This document shows positions 13,454-24,135 of a stretch of DNA of 64,000 bases, one piece after another; position 1 is the stretch's first letter, and each line of letters begins with the position of its first letter. The position numbers and the translations under genes are program-made. The notes below the pieces were generated by a model, which was not told the DNA's origin, did not search any database, and saw nothing but the letters and a program-made list of their open reading frames with translations. The stretch comes from Epiperipatus broadwayi (Eukaryota > Onychophora > Udeonychophora > Euonychophora > Peripatidae), in assembly GCA_028023455.1 (NCBI GenBank), contig JAQFVV010006272.1, positions 5,881,217-5,945,216 on the forward strand, written 5' to 3'.

Positions 13454-13779
13454 TATATACAATCAGTGCTCAGGCTATATTTAGAAAGCAAATCTTCAAA
13501 CTTTAATGGACAAGCTTCAATCTCCACTCTCCAACCCTTCAGCTACCCCTTTACTGTATAATTAAATGGACGTATTAAGATTTATATATGAGGGTCAACA
13601 TGATATGATAATAATATTGGTATCAACAAGGGCTTTGAGCATTCCATCCTCAGATTTTCAATGAAGTGAATGGCTGAAGAGTTGGATAGTGGAGAACATT
13701 GAAGCTTGTTCATTAATAAAGTTTGACGATTTGCTATCTTAATATAAAACTGAGCACTGATTGTATATATATGTGGGAG

Positions 13780-13838
13780 ATGGTGACTGGACCAAGTGAT
13801 GAATGCTGGTTCAGCACAAAATATGTATATTAGTAATC
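13780..13838 (+). ncRNA. Degenerate hammerhead, family C copy 1 (plus arm)
   Basis: CCAA, GTGATGA (C3 changed to G), helix II ATGCT-ggttc-AGCAC, AAAA for GAAA, then ATATGTATA and TTAG. At least two core positions are lost. The C3 change is shared with the copy at 32275, suggesting a common source. Confidence 0.45.
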
Positions 13839-13960
13839 ATTTATCTTTTTAACATGTATGTGGTCATGTGTATTGATAGTAAAAGATAGATTGGATAGAA
13901 ATGTAGGAAGCTTGAATGTCTGAGTTGAAGTCCCTTACAATACATGATAGAATATAGTGT

Positions 13961-14429
13961 CCAATGTTAAAAAACTAATTAGAAATAACAAATCATCACT
14001 TAACAAACATTAACATAATTAGGCTTCAATATGTTTATTGAAATTTCTTTCTGACATAAAGAGAATTATTTATTCAGTGCTTGTAAAGACTTTTTATGAT
14101 ACTGGCCCACAGCCAAACCATCTAATTATACAATAACAGCCTATAAATGAATATCTATCTGTTTTTAGCTAGAGGGTACATTCAAAACCTCGTCAATTAA
14201 TGAATCTGATTAAGTAATATTATCTTTTCACTGTTTTTCTTTTGGCTTGCACTAAGGCTGTTTTTATCTCTCTATAAACACATACCCACAAAAATATAAC
14301 AGATACAGAGACATTAATAGATATGTACAGCTACTCTAACAATAAATATATACAATTTTCAAAAATAATGATTTTTCATCTGATTTTCCTATTTTAGTTT
14401 CTCATGTGTGTGAATGGAAATTTTTTTTT
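13961..14429. other. AT-rich spacer, nothing recognised
   Basis: No frame or repeat match noted between family C copy 1 and the RTE element. Confidence 0.45.
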
Positions 14430-14857
14430 AAATAGATATTTACAATAATGACAGACAAAAATAAATCATGGTCTTTATTCCTAGGATTCTGTAAAGTCAC
14501 CAGCCAAAGCGAGTGGTTGGTGATCAAAAATGCTAAGAATCCCCTGATTATGGACTCAGGCTGCTATTTGAAGATTTTTTTTATTTTGATACTTAAAACT
14601 GCAGATCACTTTTAAGTGAAGAAAAATTGCAAGAATTGGAAGAAGAACTGTCAATATTAATGGACTTTGTGAAGTTAGAAGAAAAGATCAAGAGATAATT
14701 GGTTTAAAAAATGGACTTTTACTTTACTACAAAGGCACAAATATTGGAAATACAAATGGAATAGGATTCTTTATAAATAAAAAGTGGAAGAACAACACTG
14801 TGAAAATTGACGGTGTATCGGACAGAATAGCAAGATCAACTTAATAGCAAATATTAA

Positions 14858-15073
14858 ATGCAGATAATTCAGGTTTATGCCCCAAGTTTTCATAGTAATG
14901 AAGCAGTGAAAATTTTTTATATGGATGTACAAAAGGTTTTTGATCAGACCAAACAACATTTTAAAATTGTTATGGGAGACTTTAATGCTAGAATTGATAA
15001 ACAATTGAAAGATGAAAATGCTGTAGGTAAATTTGGTTATAGTAATAGAAAGACAAAAGACATAGACTTCTGA
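14858..15073 (+). pseudogene. AP-endonuclease fragment of RTE copy 2
   Basis: A 71-codon open piece of the N-terminal nicking endonuclease that would start target-primed reverse transcription. Visible motifs are IQVYAP near the start and VMGDFNARI near residues 39-47 (the GDFNA motif of the exonuclease-endonuclease-phosphatase fold). The preceding part of the domain (TNGIGFFINKKW, VSDRIA) is readable from about 14750 but separated by stops at 14843-14846. A stop at 15071 ends the frame before the SDH-type motif. Not functional. Confidence 0.75.
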
Positions 15074-16134
15074 AGTTTGGAGAAAAAGAAAAACTTTATA
15101 TTATGATTCTTTTTTTTTTTTTTTTTTGAGAAAATGTTAAACGGAAATGGATATGGAAGCATCCAAATGAAGGTATGGCAGAATTAAATTATATTTTGAT
15201 TAAAAAAAAATATGTATTTCAAGATTGTGTCTTAATAAATTCAAGATAGGAGGTGATCATTGATTAGTGGATGTAAACTAAAGAGAAAAAAATTATTAAG
15301 AAAAACAATATTCACAGTTGATATTCCTAATCTTCAGAAACACTCTAATGACTTTAAATTAGAACTTGCAAATCGTTTTCAAATATTAAAAGATTTTGAA
15401 CATAATTCAAATGTGAATGAAATTAATAGGAAAATTACTGGTATATTTTTAAAAACTGCAACAAAGATAACTGGTAGAAAAAAGCAGCAATTGACTAATA
15501 ATTTCTACTGAGACTCGAGAATTTATGAAGAAGGAATATGAAAATATATAAAAATGATGCATTATCTCGAATTTTGTAAAATGGTATGAAAAAGAGTTGA
15601 TAATGATATAAGAAGTATAATTGTAAACTAGCCAGGAAAGCTAGAGAAGAGGATAAAAGTCTCAAGAGTATAAAACAACATTTTGGTATTGGTAGAAACT
15701 TATATCTGCAATAAGAAGAAAAGATGGAACTATTAATAAAAAGACAGATGACATCATGAAATGGGCAGAAAAGTTTAGAATTATATAGTAATAAAGAACG
15801 AGTATCTTCAACAACTATTATATCTTCTGAATTACCCAGCATTTTAAACAAAGAAGTGTTAAGCAATTAAATTTATGAAGAAGGGAAAGCTCCAGGTAAT
15901 GATGAAATTATAATCAATATCTTAAAAGAATCAGGTGAAGAAATAAAAATTTTTTTTGGCAAAGTTATATACCAAATGTGAAAATAATAAAGATGTATCA
16001 GATGATTGGAAGAACACAGTATTAATATTTAAAAAAGGTGATAAGAAGATATCAGAAATTAGAGACCTATCAACCTTTTATCAGTTTTATACAAAATTTT
16101 TACAAATATAATTACAACTCGTCTACAAAGAACT

Positions 16135-16917
16135 TTGGATTTCAACCAACCAAAAGAACAAAATGGATTTAAAAGAAGTTTTAGTATAATGGACTATATT
16201 CAAGTATTGAGAGAAGTTATAGAAAGAACAGATGAATATCAGTTGCGATTATGCTTTGGATTTGTAGATTATGAAAAGAAATTTGATTCTATAAGCATTT
16301 CTTCAATGATTAAAGTATTGGATCATCAAGATATAGACCCAGGATATTATCATATTCTGATGAATATTTATAAAAATGAAACAGCAACAATTAGATTACA
16401 TAATAATATTAGGAAGGTTAACATTGAGAAGGGTGTAAGACAGGGTGATTCCATATTTCCAAAACTTTTTACAGCAGTGCTTCAAAAAGTTCTTTTGTGC
16501 TTTAAAATGGGAACTAAAGGAATAACAGTAAATGGAGATTTAAATCATTTAGATTTTGCAGATGATGTAATTGTTTTTGCAAATAATGCTTCAGAACTTC
16601 AGGAAATTTTGCAAGTTTTATCAGATGAAAGTAAGAAAGTAGAACTAAAGGTAAACATTAAAAAGACTAAAGTAATGTTCAATGGATTTTCTCAAAAGAT
16701 GAAAATAAAGATTGATAAAAATAAGTTAGCAGTTAACACCTACAAATACCCTGGTCAAATTATTACTACAGATGGAAACATAATGGATAAAATTAATCAT
16801 AAACTTGATTGGAGTGCTTTTGTTGGAAATAATTTAATATTAAAAGAAAATATGCCTATGTCTTTGAAAAGGAAGGTTTTTAAAAATGTGTTTATCAGTT
16901 CTTACTTATGGATCTGA
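16135..16917 (+). pseudogene. RTE reverse transcriptase domain, 260-codon open segment
   Basis: The longest frame with a clear function in the window. It begins inside the RT domain, so the ATG is not a real start; similarity continues upstream in other frames to about 15880 (EGKAPGNDE-like). Motifs by residue: EQNGFKR (8-14), FVDYEKKFDS (43-52, motif A with catalytic Asp), GVRQGDSIFP (100-109, motif B), LDFADDVIVF (139-148, motif C with both catalytic Asp residues), then NIKKTKVMF (174-182). Spelling and spacing match RTE-clade enzymes. The frame ends at 16917 inside the normally conserved SEIWTL segment because of a frameshift. The catalytic residues are intact, but the element as a whole is not. 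Confidence 0.85.
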
Positions 16918-17245
16918 GATTTGGACACTTAATAACGAGCAATACAGAGACTTCAGACCACTCAATGGACAGATGCATGTTAGGAGTAACTTGAAGAGAT
17001 CGAAAATGCAATACATGGATAAGAGAACAAATAGATATTACTGACATCAATGAAAGGATTAAAAGACTGAAGTGGAGTTGGGCTGTACAGATTGCTAGAA
17101 GAGATGATAATAGATGGACAATTGAAATATTAAACTGGATTCCAAGAGATAAAGATGATATTGAGAAGAGAAATTAAGAGATTGGAGATAGATTGAACTT
17201 GAAGAGATCTTCATCCTGTGGTGATAATGGTTAACAATGATGAGG

Positions 17246-18308
17246 AATTAAAGTTCACCCTTAACACAATTTAACAATCTAATATATTTAAATCATATTA
17301 ATGCAGTGGCATAACTTTAACCTTGAAGTTTAAGGTAAAAATTGTAAATGGCTCTTATAAATTATTTAAAATTTTTTAATCCCAATAATTATGGGTTCTT
17401 TTTTGTTACTGAGCCAGGTGGCACTTGGTTCTCTTACATTATAGCAATTATGTGACTGTATTAATCTTGTAAGATTGGACAAATGTTATCTGTATACATT
17501 TTACAATAATTATATAAATTAATACATTTATGCAAAAACAAATTTACTAAAATATATGAAGAAAATTATAAACTGGGGCAGTAAAATGACAAAAAGTTTG
17601 ATATATTCCAGTGAAATGTTTAATATAACTGTCTACAATGATAAAAATAAACAATGAAATGAAAATCATCCATATGTGTTAAACAAGGTAACTATTTTGA
17701 AAGATTTATAAAATCTTAAATCTGACATTAAATAATCAATTTAATATTTATATAAAAATAATACCAATCATTAATATGCAAAATATTAAAATCAAAAACA
17801 TTAGTCAATAAAATTATAAATACTATTATTAATAAATATAATATATATAAGGCGAATTTTCAAATAATTAACAAAGCACGCAAATAATGTGTATATTATT
17901 TATGTGTTTATAATACCTAGATGCAAACGAAATTTTAAGGAGGAAAAAACAACAATATATATAATTTTAAAAAAATCAATTTTACTAATAACTAATGATA
18001 TTTTAATAAATTTTAATGTGCATACATAAATATCATGCAGGAGCTTAGGGCCATTAACGTTATCAAATCTCAATAAAGGTATTTATGTGGACAATGTTTT
18101 TTTTTCCCCCATTTTTATCAATCTGATATATATATATTTTAATATTTAATCAATAATTATGATAAATACATTAGTCTATCAATTAAGATAAGCATGAAGT
18201 AGTTGAGTGAACTAATTATTAGTAATGATTGTATTTATAAACAACTGGAAGTACAACAAAATGCTGTAACCCCAGCTGGAAATGAATGGTAGCAGGTATT
18301 ACTCCTAC
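17246..18308. other. AT-rich DNA, nothing recognised
   Basis: Simple A/T-rich sequence with short TA runs. No exon-like or repeat signal supported. If the exon at 18309-18390 is real, this is its first intron. Confidence 0.45.
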
Positions 18309-18390
18309 CCCCATGATGTCCACTGCCGGGATCCGACGATTCGGCATTGCCAGTGAAACGATCTCTTCCACCACTTATGCAACCACCCAT
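18309..18390 (-). CDS. Candidate first coding exon, MGGC-type N-terminus
   Basis: A GC-richer island in AT-rich DNA. On minus it opens AAGGATGG (purine at -3, G at +4) and reads MGGCISGGRDRF and so on, without a stop through 27 codons, ending HHG plus one base at a possible donor GTAGGAGT (18301-18308). Met-Gly-Gly-Cys is a classical N-myristoylation plus palmitoylation start. The Gly/Ser/Asn-rich, otherwise unstructured sequence resembles the short first exon of ubiquitin-domain proteins of the UBTD1/UBTD2 type, but that is inference from the first few residues and overall style only. No second exon was found in the window on the minus side; it could lie beyond the left edge. The frame can be read through the donor to a stop near 18240, so an unspliced short peptide is an alternative. 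Confidence 0.4.
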
Positions 18391-18715
18391 CCTTACTTGG
18401 GCGAGTTGTAATATAAATATTTAGTGAGTTAAAACTGATTGTATTCACCACTCATTTCTTAATTTTAGTTTTTCAGCTGGTTATGTGACATCATTGCTAA
18501 ATTTCCCGTGCTTAATGAGGAATAATAAAAATGCTTGTAATGTTATTGGTTCAAAATATTTATTTGAAACTACTAAATAAATATTTTATAAATGAATAAA
18601 ATTAAGAATAGAAAATTTTAGATTACACATTTATCATGATCAATAAATTTCTATCAATATTTGCTAATCCAATTACATTTTATAATTTATGTGCAACCGT
18701 AATATAAAGTTTAAG
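18391..18715. promoter_or_regulatory. Possible bidirectional promoter region
   Basis: This ~325-bp interval separates two divergent candidate first exons. No TATA box or CpG island was recognised in it. The call rests only on the head-to-head exon arrangement. Confidence 0.25.
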
Positions 18716-18847
18716 ATGGCAGCATCCATGTGGGATGATGTTATTGAAACTTATATTCTAGGTGATGAAGAGAAAATAAATCTACTTATAACTGGTTCGC
18801 ATTTTAAAATTTTTTCATTGTATTATAGTAATTTTTATTACGGTTGA
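18716..18847 (+). CDS. Candidate first coding exon, MAASMWDDVIETYIL
   Basis: ATG in good context (TTAAGATGG, A at -3 counting from AAG, G at +4) starts a frame MAASMWDDVIETYIL followed by GDEEKINLLITGS. The first ~28 codons have mixed composition unlike the surrounding DNA. After that the frame becomes A/T-rich and stops at 18845-18847, as expected if translation normally leaves through a splice donor; CTAG|GTGATG (about 18762) and CTG|GTTCGC (about 18795) are possible sites. I do not recognise the protein. The exon at 28091-28237 on the same strand could be its end, but nothing links them directly. Confidence 0.35.
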   Translation: MAASMWDDVIETYILGDEEKINLLITGSHFKIFSLYYSNFYYG

Positions 18848-19224
18848 TAATTTTATAACATTTTTATTTTATTTATATATAAAAAGTTGGCAATTTTGGT
18901 CAATCTTTGAAATATGTTTTGTAAATTAAACCGAAATTTCTTATATTATTTAAAATATAAAAGATTATTTTTCTAATGCATATTTTGTAATAACATTTTA
19001 AAAGTCGATTTTATGCAATAAGACAATAGTTTTAGTAATTCGCTTTATCACATTTTTATTTTTTACCATTTTCTCGGACATTTGTGTTTGTAAATGTAGG
19101 TAATATATATATTCACAATGAATGTTAATCCTTATTTACGAAAATATAGGTACACTTTTAATTAATGTCTATGGTTTCGAGATGAGTTCAATAAAGCAGC
19201 GATCAAATTGAATATATATCATTA
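18848..19224. other. AT-rich DNA, nothing recognised
   Basis: Poly-T/A-rich sequence between the candidate exon and the foldback element. Confidence 0.4.
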
Positions 19225-19480
19225 GTTTTAGTTGTATTTCTATATTGGACTATTTCCATCAGCTTATATGAGTATTGAATGGATAGAAAAATTTAACTTT
19301 ATTTAAATATTTCAAGTACATTCAACTATTAGTACTAATATGAGTATTGAATGTCTTTAGAAAAATTTAATTTTATTTAAATGTTCCAAAATTACCAAAA
19401 TTAATTTTTTCTAAAGACATTCAATACTCATATTAGATGGTGGAAATAGTCCAATATGAAAATACAACTGAAATACCATC
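19225..19480. repeat. MITE-like foldback element
   Basis: Terminal inverted repeats: AGTTGTATTTCTATATTGGA at the left pairs with the complement of TCCAATATGAAAATACAACT at the right, extending over TATTTCCATC and GAGTATTGAATG (about 50 bp). An inner inverted repeat GAGTATTGAATGTCTTTAGA pairs with TCTAAAGACATTCAATACTC. The left end also contains a direct repeat of TATGAGTATTGAATG. No coding. Consistent with a DNA-transposon MITE or a foldback insertion; no certain target duplication was seen. Confidence 0.65.
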
Positions 19481-20499
19481 ATTACAAACCGTCAGGAAAA
19501 TATAAGTTTTAGTTTCATAAAAAAAAATATATATATATCATTATAAAGCTTATAATTTTAATTATTTAGATTTTATTATTGTAATTAAACCTTATATTTA
19601 TACGACTCGCCAAAAAAAAAAGTCGAGTCATAAAATATGAATAAATATCATCATATTTTTTGCTTCAACTCAAAAAAAAAAAAAAACCATGTTCGGTATA
19701 CTTTTTTGATCATTTTTTTTTGTTTCTCGGTTACCCACTTTTTTGGCCTTAAGGCATCATTATTTAATTCATTAACACTTAAAGAATTTACATAATATAC
19801 AATATTTTTTTGATACATGTTTTTTTATTTTAATTCAATATTTTAATTATTTGTAATATATTTGATTGAGGCAATTTTTATCACCATTATTTTTTACAAA
19901 TTTTATTATATAATATTTATTTTTGTTTCATAGCATCTATATTCTTCATCCCTATGAAATGCTTAATTTTATAGCATAATTTGTACCAGTCCTTTTATTA
20001 TCTTATTCTTTGAAGCAAATTCCATTCATTTTTTTATTTTTTGAATTTATAAATCAATAAAATACAATAATTGTTATATTGATCATAGAAGTTTAAGGTT
20101 AGTTCATTAATTCTTTATTGATTATAAGAATATATTTTATATCCAAACAATTTTTAAGTTCTGTAAGTTGGTTTAATTGTTAATAGAAATAAGTCTATTA
20201 TTAAGCCAATTACTTTCAACACACACATTTATGTATTTACAAAACAAAATACGAATTAATTCCATAATTTTTAATATATAAATAAATGATATTTTGTAGC
20301 TAGTTTACATCATTACCATTTCCAGTGCCTTTTACAATTAAAATTTAAAAAGTCTTTATTACGATAAGTAATTTTCTATAGTTTGTATATGGTTACACAA
20401 TTATATTCTTTATTTAATAAATTATCCATTACAAATAAGGAGAAATTAAAACCACATTTATTATAAAATACAATAATTCATATTTATGAATTCTCTTAT

Positions 20500-20630
20500 T
20501 TGACTCATCAATAAAACTTGACTCACATTTGTATCCTACTTTATATATAACATTACATTTGCTAATTTTATCAACAGTATACCCACCATTATTTGGGAGT
20601 ACCTTAAATGCAATATTAAAATGAGAAGAA
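20500..20630 (-). pseudogene. Penelope-like GIY-YIG endonuclease fragment (minus)
   Basis: On minus the frame reads NNGGYTVDKISKCNVIYKVG then YKCESSFID, where CNVIYKV corresponds to the GIY strand and SSFID to the YIG strand of a GIY-YIG nuclease, the C-terminal endonuclease of Penelope-like elements. It is homologous (about 80% by eye over ~78 bp) to the plus-strand fragment at 20651-20730, the two being arranged head to head. Truncated and without flanking RT. Confidence 0.5.
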
Positions 20631-20650
20631 ACAAGTACAGGAAATGATGC

Positions 20651-20800
20651 TGTTGATAAAATGAACAAATGTAATATTATATACAAAATGATGTGCAAGT
20701 ATGGGTCAAGTTATATTCGTAATTCAAAATTTTCATTTAAAAAAAGAATTAATGAACATGATCTATATAAAAATTATGATACTCTGAAAATAGATTTTTT
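20651..20800 (+). pseudogene. Penelope-like GIY-YIG endonuclease fragment (plus)
   Basis: The frame reads MNKCNIIYKMMCKYGSSYIR then KFSFKKRINEHDLYKN. This follows the PLE pattern: IIY (GIY), Cys residue, SYIR (YIG), and a K-K-R-I-x-E-H segment in which the Arg and His/Glu are typical of the family. Similarity fades after about 20800. The residues corresponding to the two Gly of GIY and YIG are changed, so the fragment is inactive. Confidence 0.55.
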
Positions 20801-21982
20801 ATCTGTGTTTGCAAGACATTCAGTTATTTGTAATGGAAGTTTTATTTCGATAATGTTTTTATTTTGTATGAAGAAAATAATTTGCAAAATCAAAAAGGCA
20901 TATTTTATAAGTATGATGGATAATTTATTAAGTTGGCAATATAATTGTATATATAAATTATGAAAAGTTGCCTATTTCACATTGTAATATTAACATTTTG
21001 AATTTTTAAATTTTAACTGTAAAAGCTATTAAGATGGCATTGTGCTATGAGCTTGCTATAGCTATTATTATATATTGGTATATTAAAAATTGTAGAGTTA
21101 ATTCCAGGGTTTTGATTTATTATATAATATTATGTCAGATATATATATAAAATACATTAGAGTTCGTATTTTATATATTAATTCACAGAGGGCAGTACTG
21201 GATTTCTTAACCATGTGGGGTGATTTATGCTTAATATATATATATATATATATGTAATAAATTCAAGGTAATAGACATAGTGCTTTCATGTATATGTAAC
21301 TGAGAGTTTTTGAATCAAAATATATTATTTGATCAGTTAGTTAGATTTGATATATATGTGAGAGAAAATAACAGATAAAAAGTGAAAATATAGCTTTTAT
21401 ATAGCTCATTTGAAACAAAGATCTTTCTGACAGTCTTCAAAGAGAAACCATCAAGAAAGAATCTTTTGCTAAGTGAAGTGAGAATTTATATATTTTCTTT
21501 TTATTTAGCTGCTAGGTAAGATAACTAGATATCGATTCACCAATCAATAATCGAATGGCTAGTTCTGAAGGTTATGATCTTATCACCTGAAAGAAAAATC
21601 TCAAACTGTTGCTTATTGCTTGAAATAATTTCTAAATTTCATCCAGCATGGATTCCAATATCAGAATGTGGATATAACATGAATATGCTGTGAGAATTGT
21701 TTTTGACTGTGTAATAGGCGTATTAATATGTTTATCACAATTTTTATAATCATAAAATCAATAGTATAAGCTACAAATTTAGATTTTGTGATCTCTAATT
21801 AAAATTAACAATCTTATGTAAGAATAATAAGAGGTTGACACACAATCAAATACCTTAGATGTATAATACAGATACAATATTGTTGATATTTTTGGCTTTT
21901 TAATCTTCTCATGGTCATTTTGACAGTTTAAACAAGCATGTAATAATTATTCAATAATACAACCTTTACTCTATTTTTATAT
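20801..21982. other. AT-rich DNA with short TA tracts
   Basis: A (TA)n tract lies at about 21233-21253. Nothing else recognised up to family A copy 2. Confidence 0.45.
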
Positions 21983-24135
21983 TGTAATGAGCACAGACGA
22001 CGTTACATTGTGTTTTTATTATTAAACATGAAATTAAAATAAAAAGTTCGCATTTAAAAATTTTCTTTAAGAATTAAAAATTGAAATTAAATATCATCTT
22101 AAACTCGTATATATAAATCGCACAGATAAAAAATAAATAAATTATTAAACGAAAACTTTATTAAAGAAAAAGTGTTTTAAAACTAAATTTTCAGTAGAGA
22201 TTTAAAGATAAAAATATATCTTTAACACATTAATTAATCAGAAATGGAAATGATTGTTTTAATTAGAAATGTAAACTAGCCTTGGGCATTTAAATGTAAA
22301 AACATCGGTCAGATAGGAAAACAATAGAAACAAATAGCCAATGAATGAAAAACAATGGAATCGGACCTCAGCGAAAGGACCATATCATCGTCATGACGTA
22401 ACGTCCATTGGATCCTTCAAATTAATATAAAAGGACAAGTTTGAAAATTATTAATTAATTATTATTGAGAGAGGACAGATATGTGTTAGTGTGGAAGTGA
22501 AGGAGAAGGGATTGAAAAGACGCACTCTTCAATCCCTTCAGTTTTGCTAAGAAAGAAAGAGAAATGAACTATCGTTTTTCTACATTGAGGACCAGTTAAA
22601 GCAAAAACCTCCGGATGGATAAATAAATCGGCCAACAAAATACCAATCTTAGGACGGCATGGTAATTCACGTTCATGGCAAGCAACGGATAAAGATGAAT
22701 TCTGTTTTAAACCATAAGAACTTTATAAATAATGAACATTAAATTAAAACTTTCCATATTTAAATGATTGCAATATTATCCTATCTGACCAACTTAATTT
22801 ATTAATAATGTTATTTGATGTATTTCTTTTTTTTATATATATTTAAAATCATTTCCATTTATTTATTTATTTATTTTTTGTTCTTTAAGTTTTATCATGA
22901 TTTTTGTTTTCCAATAAATTAAAATATATCAATGTTAAACTTAAGTCGGGCGTGAATGGCTGTATAGAGTTGTAAAGTTATATTAGGGGAGGGTAATCTT
23001 AGGTTATTTGTGTCGTTAAATTGGGTCAATGGATTGGATATATTGATGTAGTTAGTAGATGTAGTCGGAGATTCGCTACTGGCAGAATCGTTTATATATA
23101 CGCCACACTCAGTTCCTTTCTATGGAGTTTTTTTTTTATATTGTTCTTCTCGTTAGATAGATGTAATATTCCTATCTGATGAGAGTCAATGTCTTCTCTT
23201 AATCTTTTTGGTGCTGCCGTATTCCGTATTACATTGAATACATTGATATATCAGATGAATTGAAGCCAGTTTGACTGCGAATTTTAACCTAAGGTTAAAT
23301 AGTGATAGAATATTTTATTTTCAAATGCAAATCTATGTAGTCTATTCATACTCGACCCTAAATAAAAATGCATTAAATTTAAGTTGTTTATAGACGCTTG
23401 CATGGACTGGTTATCGGTTAAGTATGTTTCGGGTTTTCATATTTGATCAAAATATATAGACATTCGATACATAATGATACCTTACGGTGAGTATCTATAA
23501 TGTATTTATTCGGATGTCTTTTAAGTTATTGGTGACAATGCAAGTCTCTTATGGTGAATACTGTTGGGTTACTTATAAATTTCCCTCTGCAATTGTCGGT
23601 ATCAATGATTTTATATTTTGATCGTTTATGTTTATTTTGAAATGTTTTTAACCATTGTAATCTATGTAACCGATCTATACTCAACATAATTAAAACAAAT
23701 TTTTATAATTCCATCTGTGCGAACTTAAGTAAAATGTAAACTTATAATATAATAGAAATTAAAATGTAAATTAAAATCTAAAGTAAAGTTAAAAATAATG
23801 TTAAGTATTAAAATGTAAACTGATACTAAAACAATTTTCAATCTTATATATATGTGCATAAATAAATGTTTGTATGCTAATTACTGGCAGTGGCTTATTT
23901 TATTCTTTTTTTATATACTCTTAGATTATATTATTTAATCTCTGCTATTCCACTGAGCTAGTGACATGGGCTAACGACCGGAACCAAAATATTTAAAAAA
24001 AAAAAAAAATTTTTTTTTTTGACTTTCGTATCTGCCTACTTTATAAATTTTTCTAGGTTCAAATGCCTAGATGGCGCCCTGTAGTGCAGTTTACGTTAAG
24101 AGATACCTTTAGTCTACTTTCTCCGGATCGTTACA
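21983..24135 (+). mobile_element. Family A repeat copy 2, probable solo LTR
   Basis: Starts TGTAATGAGCACAGACGACG and ends CCGGATCGTTACA. ATAT lies directly outside both ends (21979-21982 and 24136-24139), a possible 4-bp target duplication, although weak in AT-rich DNA. TATAAAAGG at 22426-22434 matches the TATA of copy 1, and the poly(A) signal is decayed to AACAAA. The 3' end has the T-arm-like hairpin TCTAGGTTCAAATGCCTAGA followed by TGGCGCC. This is the longest copy, with ~170 bp extra near 23380-23640 compared with copy 1. No internal retroelement coding. Confidence 0.65.

Larger units (their letters stand above)
13300..13960. mobile_element. Family C copy 1: hammerhead repeat, foldback
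   Basis: A minus arm (about 13310-13550) inverts into a plus arm (about 13555-13960). Landmarks are TTGAACTCAGACTTTCAAGC at the minus end and its complement (GAATGTCTGAGTTGAAGTCC) at the plus end, a region like TGGTTCAGCACAAAATATGT, and AACTGAGCACTGATTGTATA. The two arms each carry a hammerhead motif. Related copies lie at 29868-30245 and 31890-32435. Confidence 0.7.
14430..17245 (+). mobile_element. RTE-clade LINE, copy 2 (inactive but readable)
   Basis: An RTE element of near full length: a short 5' region, AP endonuclease (about 14640-15075), a linker, reverse transcriptase (about 15880-16917), and a C-terminal tail reading LTYGSEIWTL in overlapping frames (about 16897-16927) through to about 17200. 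The 3' end has GATGATATTG and AACAATGATGAGG rather than a poly-A tail, as usual for RTE. At least four frame breaks separate the domains. It is a sister of the copy at 4905-7640, about 9.5 kb away in the same orientation, and of the truncated copy at 32611-33003. Independent insertions are as likely as a segmental duplication, because the intervening sequence is not duplicated. Confidence 0.8.

Noticed and set aside
15495-15866. 123-codon minus-strand open frame
   Set aside because: Antisense of the RTE linker region; Leu/Phe/Ser-rich composition follows from A-rich sense DNA.
18309-18420. A spliceosomal or 5S RNA gene in the GC-rich island
   Set aside because: I compared remembered U1, U4, U6atac, U11 and 5S landmarks and found no consistent match beyond a short GTCGGCATTGGC-like word; the open frame explains the region better.
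21233-21253. TA-dinucleotide tracts as functional sites
   Set aside because: Such tracts occur many times in the window and are ordinary microsatellites.
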